A stretch of DNA of 64,000 bases from Paracoccus sp. JM45 (GTDB taxonomy: Bacteria; Pseudomonadota; Alphaproteobacteria; Rhodobacterales; Rhodobacteraceae). The notes below the pieces were generated by a model, which ran no database searches, was not told the DNA's origin, and was given only the letters and a program-made list of their open reading frames with translations. The translations under genes were made by a program, and so were the position numbers. This document shows positions 63,370-64,000 of this stretch, piece after piece; the first letter of the stretch is position 1, and each line of letters begins with the position of its first letter. The stretch spans positions 620,001 through 684,000 of the forward strand of contig NZ_QQVY01000001.1 of NCBI RefSeq assembly GCF_003590715.1. The letters are read 5' to 3'.

Positions 63370-64000
63370 GCAGCCTCCTGCCCCGGGGCGTCGGTAAAAG
63401 CGGTGCGGATCAGCGCGATGGTGGCCGCAGGTGTTTCGGCGCGCAGCATCTGGGCACGCAGCGGTGCGTCATTGGCATCGGCATACCAGCCCAGATGTTT
63501 GCGGGCGACGCGCAGGCCCAGTTCGGGGCCATAGAAATCCATCATGTCTTCGTAATGGTCCTGCACCAGATCGGCCAAAGCGTGACCGCGCGGAATGACC
63601 GGCGCAGGCGTGCCCCATAGTTCATGCGCGATCTGCGCCAGACGCCAGGGCGCACCTTGGGCGCCACGTCCGACCATCACGGCCTCTGCCCCTGATTGCG
63701 CCAAGGCCTGACGGGCGCTTTCGGCATCGACCACATCGCCATTGGCCACCAGCGGCGGACGACCTGCCAGATCGGCGACGGCGCGAATGGCCGACCAATC
63801 GGCCTGCCCCTTATAGAATTGCGACCGCGTACGGCCATGCACTGTCAGCATGGCAACACCGGCATCACGCGCCCGCGCCGAGAGTTCCGCCGCATTCAGG
63901 CACTCATCGTCCCACCCCAGCCGCATCTTCAGCGTCACCGGCACATCGACCGCACCCACAACCGCATCAACCAGCGACAATGCCAGATCCAGATCGCGCA
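63366..64000 (-). CDS. dusB: tRNA-dihydrouridine synthase (5' end cut by the window)
   Basis: FMN enzyme that reduces uridines in the tRNA D loop; the old name nifR3 comes from this ntr locus. The frame is open from base 64000 downward. Visible motifs are VPVTLKMRLGWDDECLN, MLTVHGRTRSQFYKGQADWS, VANGDVVDAESA and MVGRGAQGAPWRLAQI. The N-terminal third, including the FMN loop and the catalytic Cys, is outside the window. The stop overlaps ntrB (ATGA), so the two are coupled. Confidence 0.93.
   Translation of the reverse strand, partial: RDLDLALSLVDAVVGAVDVPVTLKMRLGWDDECLNAAELSARARDAGVAMLTVHGRTRSQFYKGQADWSAIRAVADLAGRPPLVANGDVVDAESARQALAQSGAEAVMVGRGAQGAPWRLAQIAHELWGTPAPVIPRGHALADLVQDHYEDMMDFYGPELGLRVARKHLGWYADANDAPLRAQMLRAETPAATIALIRTAFTDAPGQEAA

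Overview
The window is a 64 kb GC-rich chromosomal segment from an alphaproteobacterium, most likely of the Rhodobacterales (Paracoccus/Rhodobacter/Roseobacter side). The evidence is the ATP synthase F1 cluster atpHAGDC without FO genes, a DUF1476 zeta-type F1 inhibitor gene divergent from purC, a RegB/RegA redox two-component pair, the dusB-ntrB-ntrC-ntrY-ntrX-trkA-trkH-hfq-hflX block, and an NtrC without the sigma-54 loop. Genes are densely packed with many 1-4 bp overlaps. I see no insertion sequence, prophage, CRISPR array or rRNA operon; the content is mostly core housekeeping.

Layout. 1-3.2 kb: the end of purD converging on prs, then a DsbA-like isomerase, an alpha/beta hydrolase and a small H-type lectin protein. 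3.2-8.3 kb: atpHAGDC (minus strand). 8.3-12.6 kb: a methyltransferase divergent from gloB, then clpA. 12.6-21.6 kb: pabB/pabC overlapping mfd, a membrane protein, hemB, a SYLF lipoprotein, a GntR regulator and a YgjP-like metallopeptidase. 21.7-22.8 kb: a TIGR02300 zinc-ribbon protein, a tRNA-Ala(GGC) with a clear promoter and terminator, an AT-rich spacer and a 51-residue basic protein. 22.8-29.6 kb: a seven-gene minus-strand run cyoA-cyoB-cyoC-cyoD-surf1-regB-regA, which joins a bo3-type quinol oxidase, its assembly factor and the redox regulators. 29.7-31.1 kb: a divergent MFS transporter.

31.1-35.8 kb: a polar amino-acid-type ABC transporter (ATPase, binding protein, two permeases) ending in a glutamine-synthetase-like ligase. 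35.9-39.7 kb: purC-purS, the zeta inhibitor, a MATE exporter and two hotdog thioesterases. 39.8-46.6 kb: two tandem MerR regulators leading a fatty acid beta-oxidation operon (long acyl-CoA dehydrogenase, GST, thiolase, FadJ-type enzyme). 46.7-51.3 kb: a four-gene module (TelA, DUF2927 lipoprotein, SPFH-GYF protein, double zinc-ribbon membrane protein), followed by a PfkB sugar kinase. 52.2-64 kb: hflX, hfq, trkH, trkA, ntrX, ntrY, ntrC, ntrB and the start-truncated dusB, all on the minus strand.

The best candidates for under-described biology are the TelA/DUF2927/SPFH-GYF/zinc-ribbon module, the direct fusion of the cyo operon with regBA together with a repeat-expanded Met/His tail on CyoA, and the tandem MerR pair driving beta-oxidation. 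I found no wholly unknown system. Functions are from recognised motifs and gene order; no database search was run.
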